Below, piece by piece: positions 25,967-33,382 of a stretch of DNA of 37,746 bases; within the stretch, counting starts at the first letter, position 1, and every line of letters starts with the position of its first letter. This DNA comes from Deltaproteobacteria bacterium RBG_16_49_23 (lineage in GTDB: Bacteria; Desulfobacterota; BSN033; UBA1163): contig MGQQ01000141.1 of NCBI GenBank assembly GCA_001798855.1, positions 1 through 37,746 on the forward strand, written 5' to 3'. The notes beneath the pieces were generated by a model. It saw nothing but the letters and a program-made list of their open reading frames with translations, ran no database searches and was not told where the DNA came from. The translations under genes were made by a program, and so were the position numbers.

Positions 25967-26650
25967 TTACCAGGCTTCACGCTCCAGACGCTTGTAGATG
26001 AACATGAGCTGTTCTTCGGTCAGTTCCCCGACATTCTTCCGGATCCATTCCAGATCTCCGGATAGAATGGCGGCCTTGGCTTTAAGGGAGAGACGATAAT
26101 CCTTCAGAGCCTCAGAACCGTCTTCCATTAACTCACGCCAGAACTCTCCATTCTGATAAGCCCTCTCCAGAACCCGGGTGACCTCTTCCTTCTGGATCAG
26201 TCGTTCCTTCTGAGTCTCGACAATGAGCTCTTCCATGGACTCCTTCTCTTTCTCTTTCAGCGCGCTCTTTACAGCCGTCTTAAATTCATCTTCTGTAAAG
26301 GGTTTGCGCAGGTAGTCCGAGACCCCCATCCTGACGGCCTGGACTGCCGAAGAAACCGAAGGATACCCTGTGATGATGACCACATTTGTTCTGGGTCGCT
26401 TCTCACGTACATGCTGAACGACATCCATGCCATCCATGTCGGGCAACCGAAGGTCAGCCACCAAAAGGTCAAACTCGCTCGCCCTGAACTTATCCAGGGC
26501 TCCCTGTCCTGTGTCGGCCATATCCACCTCGTATCCTTCTTCACGCATCACCATCTCAAGTCCTTTGGCCACATTCATCTCATCTTCCATCAGAAGGACA
26601 TGGGGCCGGTAGGCAGGCTCACTTCTTATGGTTTCCTGGATTGTGTTCAT
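25967..26650 (-). CDS. Receiver-domain protein with formate dehydrogenase-like C-terminal module
   Basis: 227 aa. Residues about 16-135 form a CheY-like receiver: VLLMEDE (acidic pocket), LLVADLRLPDMDG (phospho-acceptor Asp), VIITGYPS (Thr), and LRKPFT (Lys). There is no HTH and no sigma54-activating domain. A charged helix (about 135-165) leads to residues 168-225, which align without gaps to the C-terminal 58 residues before the tail of the Cys-type FdhA (18 identities). It is the first gene behind the sigma54 promoter, with AAAGGAGG before its ATG. It may be a phosphate-controlled partner of the enzyme rather than a transcription factor; that is inference. Confidence 0.85.
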   Translation of the reverse strand: MNTIQETIRSEPAYRPHVLLMEDEMNVAKGLEMVMREEGYEVDMADTGQGALDKFRASEFDLLVADLRLPDMDGMDVVQHVREKRPRTNVVIITGYPSVSSAVQAVRMGVSDYLRKPFTEDEFKTAVKSALKEKEKESMEELIVETQKERLIQKEEVTRVLERAYQNGEFWRELMEDGSEALKDYRLSLKAKAAILSGDLEWIRKNVGELTEEQLMFIYKRLEREAW

Positions 26651-26688
26651 GATCTCTTCCTCCTTTCCTTTGTTTTCACACTAAACTT

Positions 26689-26705
26689 AGCAAGAGAGAT
26701 GCCAA
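26689..26705 (-). promoter_or_regulatory. Sigma54 (-24/-12) promoter of the formate dehydrogenase operon
   Basis: On the minus strand TTGGCATCTCTCTTGCT has the GG and GC elements exactly ten bases apart and matches the TGGCAC-N5-TTGCA consensus at all but the last base of each block. The expected start site is about 26678, 28 bases before the receiver gene. The nearby NtrC-family activator supports it. Confidence 0.8.
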
Positions 26706-26766
26706 TCCCAGTCAGAGAGAGCATAGGGATGATTGGCCAATAAATTTAATGGGTTGGGATAAATAG

Positions 26767-26783
26767 CCTTATTCGGGAATAGG
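26767..26783. promoter_or_regulatory. Candidate enhancer dyad for the sigma54 promoter
   Basis: CCTTATTCGGGAATAGG is an imperfect palindrome (TATTC-GG-GAATA with flanking CC/GG) centred about 97 bases upstream of the predicted sigma54 start site, the usual distance for an NtrC-type activator site. A second palindrome, ATTGGCCAAT, lies at 26732-26741. Neither has been tested. Confidence 0.35.
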
Positions 26784-26886
26784 AGTCCTGGGTGTTAAAT
26801 CGTATAGAAGTTTATATATCTAAAAAATGTTAAATCCAAAATTTATATGTTGCATTAAATATTTACGGGCGTATAATGGAATATAC

Positions 26887-28137
26887 ATGGGGGCGTTGAT
26901 GGATCATCGGATAGAGTTCGAAACGCTTTATAATATTCTTCGGGATATCAGCACATCGCTTCATTCCGGCACCCATGTCAAGGATGTACTGGAGATCCTT
27001 ATCATGAAATCTGCCGAGATGTTGAATGCCAAAGGCGCTCTCATCCGGATTTTAAACTCTAAGACAAGTCATCTCGATCTGGGAGCCGCCTTTGGTCTGA
27101 GTGATCAGTACCTTTCAAAGGGTCCGGCCTTCCGTAAGGATGTCGTAATGGATCTCTGCCGGCAGAACAGAGTTCTTGTCATCCATGACATCTTGAATGA
27201 TCCCTGTGTTCAATACCCCAATGAGGCATGGGCAGAAGGAATCAGGATGATGGTTGATGCGCCCATCACCTATAAGGAGGATGTCCTGGGTATCCTTCGA
27301 ATCTATTTCGACGAACCGAGGGAATTTTCCGAAGAAGAACTCCATTACCTCATCCTCATTGCAGAACGGGGGGCCGCCGTCATCCAGAAGGCTCAACTCT
27401 TAGAGATGCAGGAATCCCGATACGACCAGTTGGCCCTTCAGACAGAAAAATTATCAGCCCTGGGCAGGATGGCCGCTGGAATTGCCCATGAGATCAATAA
27501 TCCCCTCGCCGGCGTCCTGCTCTTTAGCTCAAACCTGCTCAAAAAGGCTCCGGAGGAGGGACCCTTCAGAGAAGGGCTTGAAATCATCATCCAGGAGACC
27601 CTGCGGTGTAAGGCGATCATCCAGGAGCTCCTGGAATTCTCACGGCCAAGCGAGCCCAAAGCGGTTCTGACAAATGTAAACAATGTGATTGTGAGAGCCA
27701 TTCATCTTCTCGAAAATGAGTTCCGGCTCCAGCATATTCGGGTGGAGGTGGACCTGTCGAAGCAATTGCCGGAGATCCTTATCGATGAGAACCAGATCGA
27801 GCAAATCTTTGTCAACCTGTTGCTCAACGCCATACAGGCAATCGAAGAAAAGGGAACGGTTACCATTCGGAGTTATGTCAGCCCTGATCGAAAGAATGTT
27901 GCCATCGATGTCTCTGACACAGGATGCGGGATTCCTCCGGAGAACATGTCCAAGATATTTGAACCTTTCTTCTCCACGAAGGGAAAGGGAACCGGCCTCG
28001 GCCTGGCTGTCACCTATGGAATCGTTCAAAAACACGGGGGACATGTTTATGCCTTTAGCCAACCCAAACAGGGATCCCGTTTTATCGTAGAGCTTCCTAT
28101 CCCCCCAGATGTCCATCAAGGTGAAACAAGAAGGTAG
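26887..28137 (+). CDS. GAF-domain sensor histidine kinase
   Basis: Cytoplasmic two-component kinase, about 416 aa. Residues about 10-170 form a GAF sensor domain. A coiled linker leads to the phospho-acceptor helix GRMAAGIAHEINNPLAG (His201), then the ATP-binding domain with N box NLLLNAIQAIEE, G1 DVSDTGCGIP, F box KIFEPFFST, and G2 KGTGLGLAVTYGI. No membrane segment is seen, so the signal is probably intracellular; a formate, redox or ligand signal is possible but not shown. Starts at 26887 and 26899 are both plausible; the frame is open to 26827. It is divergent from the formate dehydrogenase operon and two bases from the activator gene. Confidence 0.93.
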   Translation: MGALMDHRIEFETLYNILRDISTSLHSGTHVKDVLEILIMKSAEMLNAKGALIRILNSKTSHLDLGAAFGLSDQYLSKGPAFRKDVVMDLCRQNRVLVIHDILNDPCVQYPNEAWAEGIRMMVDAPITYKEDVLGILRIYFDEPREFSEEELHYLILIAERGAAVIQKAQLLEMQESRYDQLALQTEKLSALGRMAAGIAHEINNPLAGVLLFSSNLLKKAPEEGPFREGLEIIIQETLRCKAIIQELLEFSRPSEPKAVLTNVNNVIVRAIHLLENEFRLQHIRVEVDLSKQLPEILIDENQIEQIFVNLLLNAIQAIEEKGTVTIRSYVSPDRKNVAIDVSDTGCGIPPENMSKIFEPFFSTKGKGTGLGLAVTYGIVQKHGGHVYAFSQPKQGSRFIVELPIPPDVHQGETRR

Positions 28138-28139
28138 GC

Positions 28140-29570
28140 ATGAAACCTGTAAGGATTATGGTGATTGATGACGAACCCGTGGTCTGCAAAGGATGCCGCC
28201 TGGCGCTCTCGGATGAAAACCATATTGTCGAGATCTGCATGACGGGCAGGGAAGGGATGAGTCTGATCGAGGAAGGGACCTATGATCTGGTCCTGCTCGA
28301 CATGAAATTGCCCGACATCGAAGGCATGGAGATCCTTAGAACCATCCACAAAACGAAACAGGACCTTCTTGTGATCGTCATGACGGGTTATTCCACCGTT
28401 CAAAACGCTGTGGAAGCGATGAAATTGGGGGCCTTTGACTACCTGTCCAAACCTTTTACCGATGAAGAACTGATTCTGGCGGTACAGAGGGCCATTGAAA
28501 AAAAACGGCTGGTGGAAGAGAATCTTTTTCTCCGGAAGGAGCTCTTCAACCGGTTCAGCTTCGAAAATATTATCGGAGAGAGCCCTAAAATCCTTTCCAT
28601 CTTCGAACAGATCGAGAAGGTCGCTCCGACTGACAGCACAGTGTTTCTGTATGGAGAAAGCGGAACGGGCAAAGAACTCTTTGCTGGAGCCCTTCATGCC
28701 CGCAGCCAGAGAGCTCACTGTCAATTCATCGCCGTCGATTGCAGCACCCTTTCTCCCAGTCTTCTCGAAAGCGAACTTTTCGGCCATATCAGGGGAGCCT
28801 TCACTGGTGCGGTTCGGGATAAAGAAGGCATATTCGGTGTGGCCCATGGCGGGACCCTCTTTATGGATGATGTGACCAATCTGAGTCTTGAGATCCAGGG
28901 AAAGCTCCTGCGGGTTCTGGAGAGCGGCGAATACAAACCCGTGGGAGCGAGCCATATTCAAAAGACCGATGTCCGGATCATTGCGGCCACGAACAGGGAT
29001 CTGAAGGCGATGGTTGAAGAGGGACAGTTCAGGGAGGACCTCTTTTACCGTTTGAATGTCTTTCCCATCTACCTTCCGCCCCTTCGGGAGAGGAAGGAGG
29101 ATATCCCCAGGCTTGCCTACCACTTTCTCAGACACTTTTGCAGGAAAACGGGGAAACGAATAGAAGGGTTCTCCGATGAAGCGCTGGAGAGTCTGATCCA
29201 TTACGATTGGCCTGGCAATGTCCGGCAGCTGAAGAATGTGGTGGAACGTCTGATCATCATGGCGGACGATACCAAGCTCGACCTGCTCCATTTGCTCGAG
29301 CAGCTTCAGACGAAACGATCCTGGAAGAGTCATTCGATCCCCGGGACCCTGCAAGAACTCAATGCCGCGAAGAAGCGCCTCCTTGAAGAGACCTTCGGAC
29401 AGATTCAAAAGGCCTTTCTCATCAATGCCCTCCGGGCATCAAACGGTAACATCACCCGTGCGGCCGAAAGGGTGGGCATGCAACGGCCCAATTTCTGCGC
29501 CCTTTTGAGAAAACACCGCATTTCCTCCGCTCATATCAAAAATGAAATACAGAACAAGAAAACGGACTGA
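28140..29570 (+). CDS. NtrC-family sigma54-dependent response regulator
   Basis: 476 aa. Receiver domain at residues about 1-120 (VIDDEP, LVLLDMKLPDIEG with the phospho-acceptor Asp, MTGYST, LSKPFT). AAA+ domain at about 140-380: Walker A GESGTGKE, the sigma54-contact loop GAFTGA, Walker B GGTLFMDDV (Asp-Asp rather than the common Asp-Glu), and the arginine-finger region NRDLKAMVEEGQFREDLFYRLNVFPIYLPPLRER. Fis-type HTH at the C-terminus (NGNITRAAERVGMQRPNFCALLRKH). Start codon two bases after the kinase stop. Most likely it activates the sigma54 promoter at 26689-26705. Confidence 0.95.
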   Translation: MKPVRIMVIDDEPVVCKGCRLALSDENHIVEICMTGREGMSLIEEGTYDLVLLDMKLPDIEGMEILRTIHKTKQDLLVIVMTGYSTVQNAVEAMKLGAFDYLSKPFTDEELILAVQRAIEKKRLVEENLFLRKELFNRFSFENIIGESPKILSIFEQIEKVAPTDSTVFLYGESGTGKELFAGALHARSQRAHCQFIAVDCSTLSPSLLESELFGHIRGAFTGAVRDKEGIFGVAHGGTLFMDDVTNLSLEIQGKLLRVLESGEYKPVGASHIQKTDVRIIAATNRDLKAMVEEGQFREDLFYRLNVFPIYLPPLRERKEDIPRLAYHFLRHFCRKTGKRIEGFSDEALESLIHYDWPGNVRQLKNVVERLIIMADDTKLDLLHLLEQLQTKRSWKSHSIPGTLQELNAAKKRLLEETFGQIQKAFLINALRASNGNITRAAERVGMQRPNFCALLRKHRISSAHIKNEIQNKKTD

Positions 29571-29584
29571 CAGGAGGATCCGGA

Positions 29585-30424
29585 TTGCGATTTGGATTTC
29601 ATATCTCCATTTCTGGAGGATTTTCAAAGGTCGTTGAGAAGGCGAAGATCCGGGGCTGTGAAACGATTCAGTTCTTCTCCAGGAATCCGAGGGGATGGAA
29701 AGTGGATTCTCTCGACCATCAGGAGACAGAAGCCTTCCGCGAATCGATCCGGTCGTCTCACCTCTATCCGATCTTTCTTCACCTTCCCTATCTTCCCAAT
29801 ATCGCCTTCAGGAATTCACCATTTTACAGCCGTTCGATCGATTCGATCGTAATCGATCTCCAGAGGGCGGAACAGTTAGGGGCTCCCTATCTGATCATCC
29901 ATATCGGCCACCGGATGGAATCCTCCGAGGAGGAAGCCATTGAGGCCGTCGCCTGGGCGATGAACCAGGCCTTTGACCGGGTTAGAAATTCAATCCTCCT
30001 GCTTCTGGAAAACACGGCCGGACAGGGGACGGAGATTGGTTATGAATTCGGTCAAATCAAAAAAATCATTGAACGGGTTGAGGCGAGAGAAAGAATTGGA
30101 ATCTGCCTCGACATCGCCCATGCTTTTGAGGCGGGATATGATTTTTCGAATAAAGATGGGATTGAGAAGACGATCGACTCTTTTGATCAAACGATTGGCT
30201 TAAAACGGCTCCATCTGCTCCATCTCAATGACTCAAAGACCCCTTTGGGATCGAGGAAGGACCGGCACTGGCATATCGGAGAGGGCTGTATCGGACGGGA
30301 AGGATTCCGGTATTTGATCAATCATCCCCTGTTAAAACACCTTTCGGGCATCATGGAGACCCCGAGAAAAGATACGGTCGAAGATCTGAAGAACATGGAG
30401 GTGATCCGGAGTCTGCTTGAGTAA
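29585..30424 (+). CDS. nfo: Deoxyribonuclease IV (AP endonuclease)
   Basis: Base-excision repair enzyme that cuts at abasic sites, 279 aa, a trinuclear zinc TIM barrel. Metal-binding signatures of Nfo are present: GFHISISGG at the N-terminus, LIIHIGH, LLLENTAGQGTEIGY, GICLDIAHAFEAGYDF, LHLNDSKTPLGSRKDRHWHIGEG, and GIMETPR. The start is TTG at 29585, supported by AGGAGGATC just upstream; there is no in-frame ATG near the conserved N-terminus. It is 14 bases after the activator gene and may be cotranscribed, without obvious functional link. Confidence 0.95.
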   Translation: MRFGFHISISGGFSKVVEKAKIRGCETIQFFSRNPRGWKVDSLDHQETEAFRESIRSSHLYPIFLHLPYLPNIAFRNSPFYSRSIDSIVIDLQRAEQLGAPYLIIHIGHRMESSEEEAIEAVAWAMNQAFDRVRNSILLLLENTAGQGTEIGYEFGQIKKIIERVEARERIGICLDIAHAFEAGYDFSNKDGIEKTIDSFDQTIGLKRLHLLHLNDSKTPLGSRKDRHWHIGEGCIGREGFRYLINHPLLKHLSGIMETPRKDTVEDLKNMEVIRSLLE

Positions 30425-30438
30425 AAAATAACCTTTTA

Positions 30439-30581
30439 CGTAACACTTTAGCGCTTTGAAAAGACCGTCTAATCCCCCTCCATCCCCCTTTGTCAAAAGG
30501 GGGAAATATTTCTCCTCCCTTTGGCAAAGGGAGGTGGGGAGGGATTTTAGAGTGTGATTTCAAACAACTAAATTGATAACG
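30439..30581. repeat. MITE-like element with imperfect terminal inverted repeats (copy 2)
   Basis: The ends CGTAACACTTTAGCGCTTTGA (30439-30459) and, inverted, CGTTATCAATTTAGTTGTTTGA (30560-30581) match each other and the ends of the element at 755-964. The C-rich/G-rich core lies at 30471-30546. It is inverted relative to copy 1 and lacks the extra palindrome seen there. Confidence 0.75.
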
Positions 30582-30603
30582 TTTTACAAATTATGAAATT
30601 GAC

Positions 30604-32274
30604 ATGATCCTCATCCATCCTCCTGTTGCCAAATTATGTGAGCCTCCTGCGGGTATCGCCAGACTCTGCGGCGCCATGGATTACCATGGCATAAGAAACA
30701 CGGTCCTGGACGCGAACTTAGAAGGTCTCCTCCACCTTCTGAAGTCTTCACCCGGGTCACCGGATACATGGACCTCACGGGCGCTTCGTCATCTTCACGG
30801 ACATCTCGACTCGTTGAAGAGTTGGGACGCTTATAGGAATGAGGACCGTTATCGCCGGGCCATCAAAGATCTGAACCGGCTTCTTGAGATGACATCACAT
30901 TCCAGTCGTGTACGCATAAGTTTGGCGAATTATCAACACGAAGAACTCTCTCCAGCAAGGAGTGGAGATCTCATCAAATCCGCCGAACATCCAGAAGAGA
31001 ATCCTTTCTATCCCTATTTTAGAAAACGGCTCACCGGGCTTTTGAGAAATGAACAACCTCCCTTGATCGGTTTTTCGCTCAACTACCTGAGCCAGGCCCT
31101 GTGCACGTTCGCAATGATCGGTTTCCTTAAACGGGAGTGGCCAGGGATACAATTGATTTTGGGGGGAGGACTCGTGACTTCATGGATGAGAAGGCCTCAT
31201 TGGCAAAATCCATTTGAGGGTCTGGTGGATCATCTTGTGGCAGGACCAGGGGAAGTTCCTTTGCTTTTACTCATGGGGGTTCACCCCGTTAGAAATTCCG
31301 GCGGGGCATTAAACCCTCCTGGAATTATTCTAAAATGTGACCCCCCCGCTGGGCAGTGGGACATTATTTCTAACGGGGTAAAGGGCTTAAACGGATGCAG
31401 TGAGAGGGGGTTTGGGAATGATCATTACAGGCCAAGTTATGATTCTTTCCCTCTCAAAGATTACTTTGCTCCCGGGCCAATTCTTCCCTACAGCGCTTCA
31501 AGCGGGTGTTACTGGAACAGGTGCTCCTTCTGTCCGGAAAGGGCCGAGGGAAATCCTTATCTTGTTATTCCTGTTGAGGAGGTAATCAGCGATCTTCATG
31601 GGCTGGTTGAAAGACACCAGCCGGTTCTGATCCATTTTCTGGACAATGCGATCAGTCCGTCATTGCTGAAGGCAATCTGCGAACATCCTCCTGGTGTGCC
31701 TTGGTATGGCTTTGTCAGGATCACTCGCCATCTTACAGACCTCGATTTCTGTTTGGCCTTGAAGCGATCAGGATGTGTGATGTTAAAACTTGGTCTGGAA
31801 TCGGGAGACCAGACGGTTCTCGACAATCTGCAAAAGGGGATCCATCTTGAAGAGGTTTCATCCGTTCTAAGGAATTTGAAAAAGGCGGGAATTGCCGCCT
31901 ATGTCTATCTTCTCTTTGGGACTCCGCCTGAGGGCCTGATCGAAGCACGAAGGACGCTTGAGTTTGTGGCAAAGCATTATGATTGCATTGGTTTCTTGAA
32001 TCTCGCCATCTTCAATATGCCGATCTACGGGCCCGAAGCCCAAGAGATGGAGACTAAACAATTTTATGAAGGAGACCTCTCTCTCTATACAAGCTTTAAT
32101 CACCCGAAAGGATGGGGCAGGCCATTGATCAGGCAATTCCTGGACAAGGAATTCAAGAGACACCCTGCCATTGCGTCAATTGTGAGAAGAGATCCCCCTG
32201 TCTTTACTTCTAACCACGCCCCTTTTTTCTTTGCGGACTTGCGAAACAGCCCGATCATGGGAAGCGAGACATAA
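30604..32274 (+). CDS. B12-binding-like radical SAM protein with repeat-derived insertion
   Basis: 556 aa; exact reaction unknown. The N-terminus MILIHPPVAKLCEPPAGIARLCGAM and the GFSLNY...LILGGGLVTS part resemble the B12-binding domain of Fe-S oxidoreductases. The cluster motif is SGCYWNRCSFCPE (Cys302, 307, 310), CX4CX2C rather than the classic CX3CX2C; some B12-radical SAM proteins have this form. Later blocks fit the radical SAM barrel (LKLGLESGDQTVLDNLQKGI, YVYLLFGTPPE). Residues about 228-259 (HPVRNSGGALNPPG and following) are encoded by a mobile repeat (31284-31378) lying between the two domains. The frame stays open through it. The gene stands alone after a MITE-like repeat. Confidence 0.8.
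   Translation: MILIHPPVAKLCEPPAGIARLCGAMDYHGIRNTVLDANLEGLLHLLKSSPGSPDTWTSRALRHLHGHLDSLKSWDAYRNEDRYRRAIKDLNRLLEMTSHSSRVRISLANYQHEELSPARSGDLIKSAEHPEENPFYPYFRKRLTGLLRNEQPPLIGFSLNYLSQALCTFAMIGFLKREWPGIQLILGGGLVTSWMRRPHWQNPFEGLVDHLVAGPGEVPLLLLMGVHPVRNSGGALNPPGIILKCDPPAGQWDIISNGVKGLNGCSERGFGNDHYRPSYDSFPLKDYFAPGPILPYSASSGCYWNRCSFCPERAEGNPYLVIPVEEVISDLHGLVERHQPVLIHFLDNAISPSLLKAICEHPPGVPWYGFVRITRHLTDLDFCLALKRSGCVMLKLGLESGDQTVLDNLQKGIHLEEVSSVLRNLKKAGIAAYVYLLFGTPPEGLIEARRTLEFVAKHYDCIGFLNLAIFNMPIYGPEAQEMETKQFYEGDLSLYTSFNHPKGWGRPLIRQFLDKEFKRHPAIASIVRRDPPVFTSNHAPFFFADLRNSPIMGSET
31284..31378 (+). repeat. MITE-like palindromic repeat inside the radical SAM gene
   Basis: 95 bases bounded by 13-base perfect terminal inverted repeats, CCCCGTTAGAAAT and ATTTCTAACGGGG. 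It matches the element at 32285-32427 over nearly its whole length, apart from a nested insertion there. It lies in the coding sequence and is translated. Confidence 0.85.
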
Positions 32275-32284
32275 AACAGTAAAA

Positions 32285-32427
32285 CCCCGTTAGAAATTCC
32301 AGCGGAGCATTAAACCCCGCCGGAATTATTATAGAACGTTACTCCGCTGCAGCCGCCGGCCCAGGCTCCGCCCCGGAGGGAGGGCCTCTGGCCCGGAGGG
32401 AGCAGTGGGGCATTATTTCTAACGGGG
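32285..32427. repeat. Second copy of the CCCCGTTAGAAAT element with nested insertion
   Basis: 143 bases with the same 13-base terminal repeats as 31284-31378. About 50 extra bases (about 32350-32400) carry a GCCGCCGGCCC...GGCCCGGAGGG palindrome like that at 8004-8037, so one repeat has been inserted in another. It lies just after the radical SAM gene. Confidence 0.85.
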
Positions 32428-32648
32428 TAAAAGATCCCCTCGTCCGGAGGATAGCCTCCCTTCGGGATGCAAAATGCATCCTGGATGGCTTCCCAGGCCC
32501 GTTTCCGGCCTTTTCCTGGAACGCTTTTTAAACCATGCACGGCTTGAGCATGATCGGCAGCCATCCTTAAAACCTCCTCGGCCGTATCCCCGCATGCCTC
32601 AAAATTACAATCAAGACCCAAATCCTTGCACCTCAAAAACTTCTCCAT
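32310..32648 (-). CDS. DUF1059-family small protein with repeat-derived C-terminus
   Basis: 112 aa. Residues 1-60 match DUF1059: FLRCKDLGLDCNFEACGDTAEEVLRMAADHAQAVHG, with the conserved Cys pattern and the HAxxxHG helix. Function of the family is unknown. From Pro75 to the stop, the protein is encoded by the repeat at 32285-32427 (YPVRNNAPL onward), so the native end seems lost or extended. GGAGG precedes the ATG. It faces the second DUF1059 gene in divergent orientation, 138 bases apart. Confidence 0.7.
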   Translation of the reverse strand: MEKFLRCKDLGLDCNFEACGDTAEEVLRMAADHAQAVHGLKSVPGKGRKRAWEAIQDAFCIPKGGYPPDEGIFYPVRNNAPLLPPGQRPSLRGGAWAGGCSGVTFYNNSGGV

Positions 32649-32786
32649 CGTTATATCCTCCGGGAATTCAGAAAAAATAACACCTTTTTATTTTAAATTT
32701 AATCATCTCTTTTCCCTCGGACAAGAAGAAAGGCTTGAATCCTCAATAAAGATACTTATATTTAAAATGAGGAAGGGGGTGTTTTT

Positions 32787-33011
32787 ATGGGAAAGGCAGT
32801 GAGCTGCAAGGATATTGGGTATGAATGCATGTTTACGGCCTGCGCCGAGACAGAAGCAGAACTCTTTGAAAAGACCCTGGAACATGGCCGGGTTGTCCAT
32901 GGGATGAAAGAATTCTCGCCTGATTTTTACAATAAGGTGCTCTCTTCCATTCGAGAGGAATATTGCGATCTGGAAGATGAACTGTGCAAATACGAAGGGT
33001 GCTGCTGTTAG
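32787..33011 (+). CDS. DUF1059-family small protein
   Basis: 74 aa, related to the divergent neighbour: VSCKDIGYECMFTACAETEAELFEKTLEHGRVVHGMKEF has the same Cys and His pattern. It has its own C-terminus, ending in a Cys-rich KYEGCCC. GGAAGGGGG lies upstream of the ATG. No function is established for the family; the conserved Cys and His suggest a metal or redox role, which is inference. Confidence 0.8.
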   Translation: MGKAVSCKDIGYECMFTACAETEAELFEKTLEHGRVVHGMKEFSPDFYNKVLSSIREEYCDLEDELCKYEGCCC

Positions 33012-33382
33012 AAAGATTGAACAGGATCCCCATGGAGAGCGGTTTCCTGGGGGTGATGCAGAAATAGAGTCGTTGAAACCAAATCCTTCAAGGTTCTATG
33101 CGTAGAAGCCTGTCTTGACAAATATTCTCAAGAATCTTAAAAACCTCTTTCACATGCCCTCCTAGTGTTGTGTCTCAATAATCGCTTTACAATCCGTTCG
33201 TGGTGAGTCCCGCGAAGCGCGGGATCGAACCATGAACGGAACCCCTCGATATAGTTCACCCTTCGATCCCGCGTTTCGCGGGACTTAGGGCGAACGGGGT
33301 CTCTAAGGAAGTGTTAGAGACACTTCACTAGCTGGAAGAAATGAGTCGGTTTATTCTATAATAGTATATATACGGTGAAATC
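33012..33382. other. Intergenic region with a MITE-like repeat
   Basis: No gene is supported. The main content is the 168-base palindromic element at 33163-33330. Upstream of it is plain AT-moderate sequence; downstream are about 50 bases that must contain the promoter of the binding-protein gene. Confidence 0.6.
33163..33330. repeat. MITE-like palindromic element with terminal inverted repeats
   Basis: The ends TAGTGTTGTGTCTCAATAA and, inverted, TAGTGAAGTGTCTCTAA match closely. Inside, CCGTTCG pairs with CGAACGG, and two perfect hairpins, TCCCGCG-AAG-CGCGGGA and TCCCGCG-TTT-CGCGGGA, lie within. No coding content. It is distinct from the other repeat families here. Confidence 0.75.

Noticed and set aside
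28116..29408. 430-codon open frame on the minus strand over the NtrC-type gene
   Set aside because: It is antisense to a clear sigma54 activator with all motifs intact; the translated product has no recognisable domain and reflects codon bias of the real gene.
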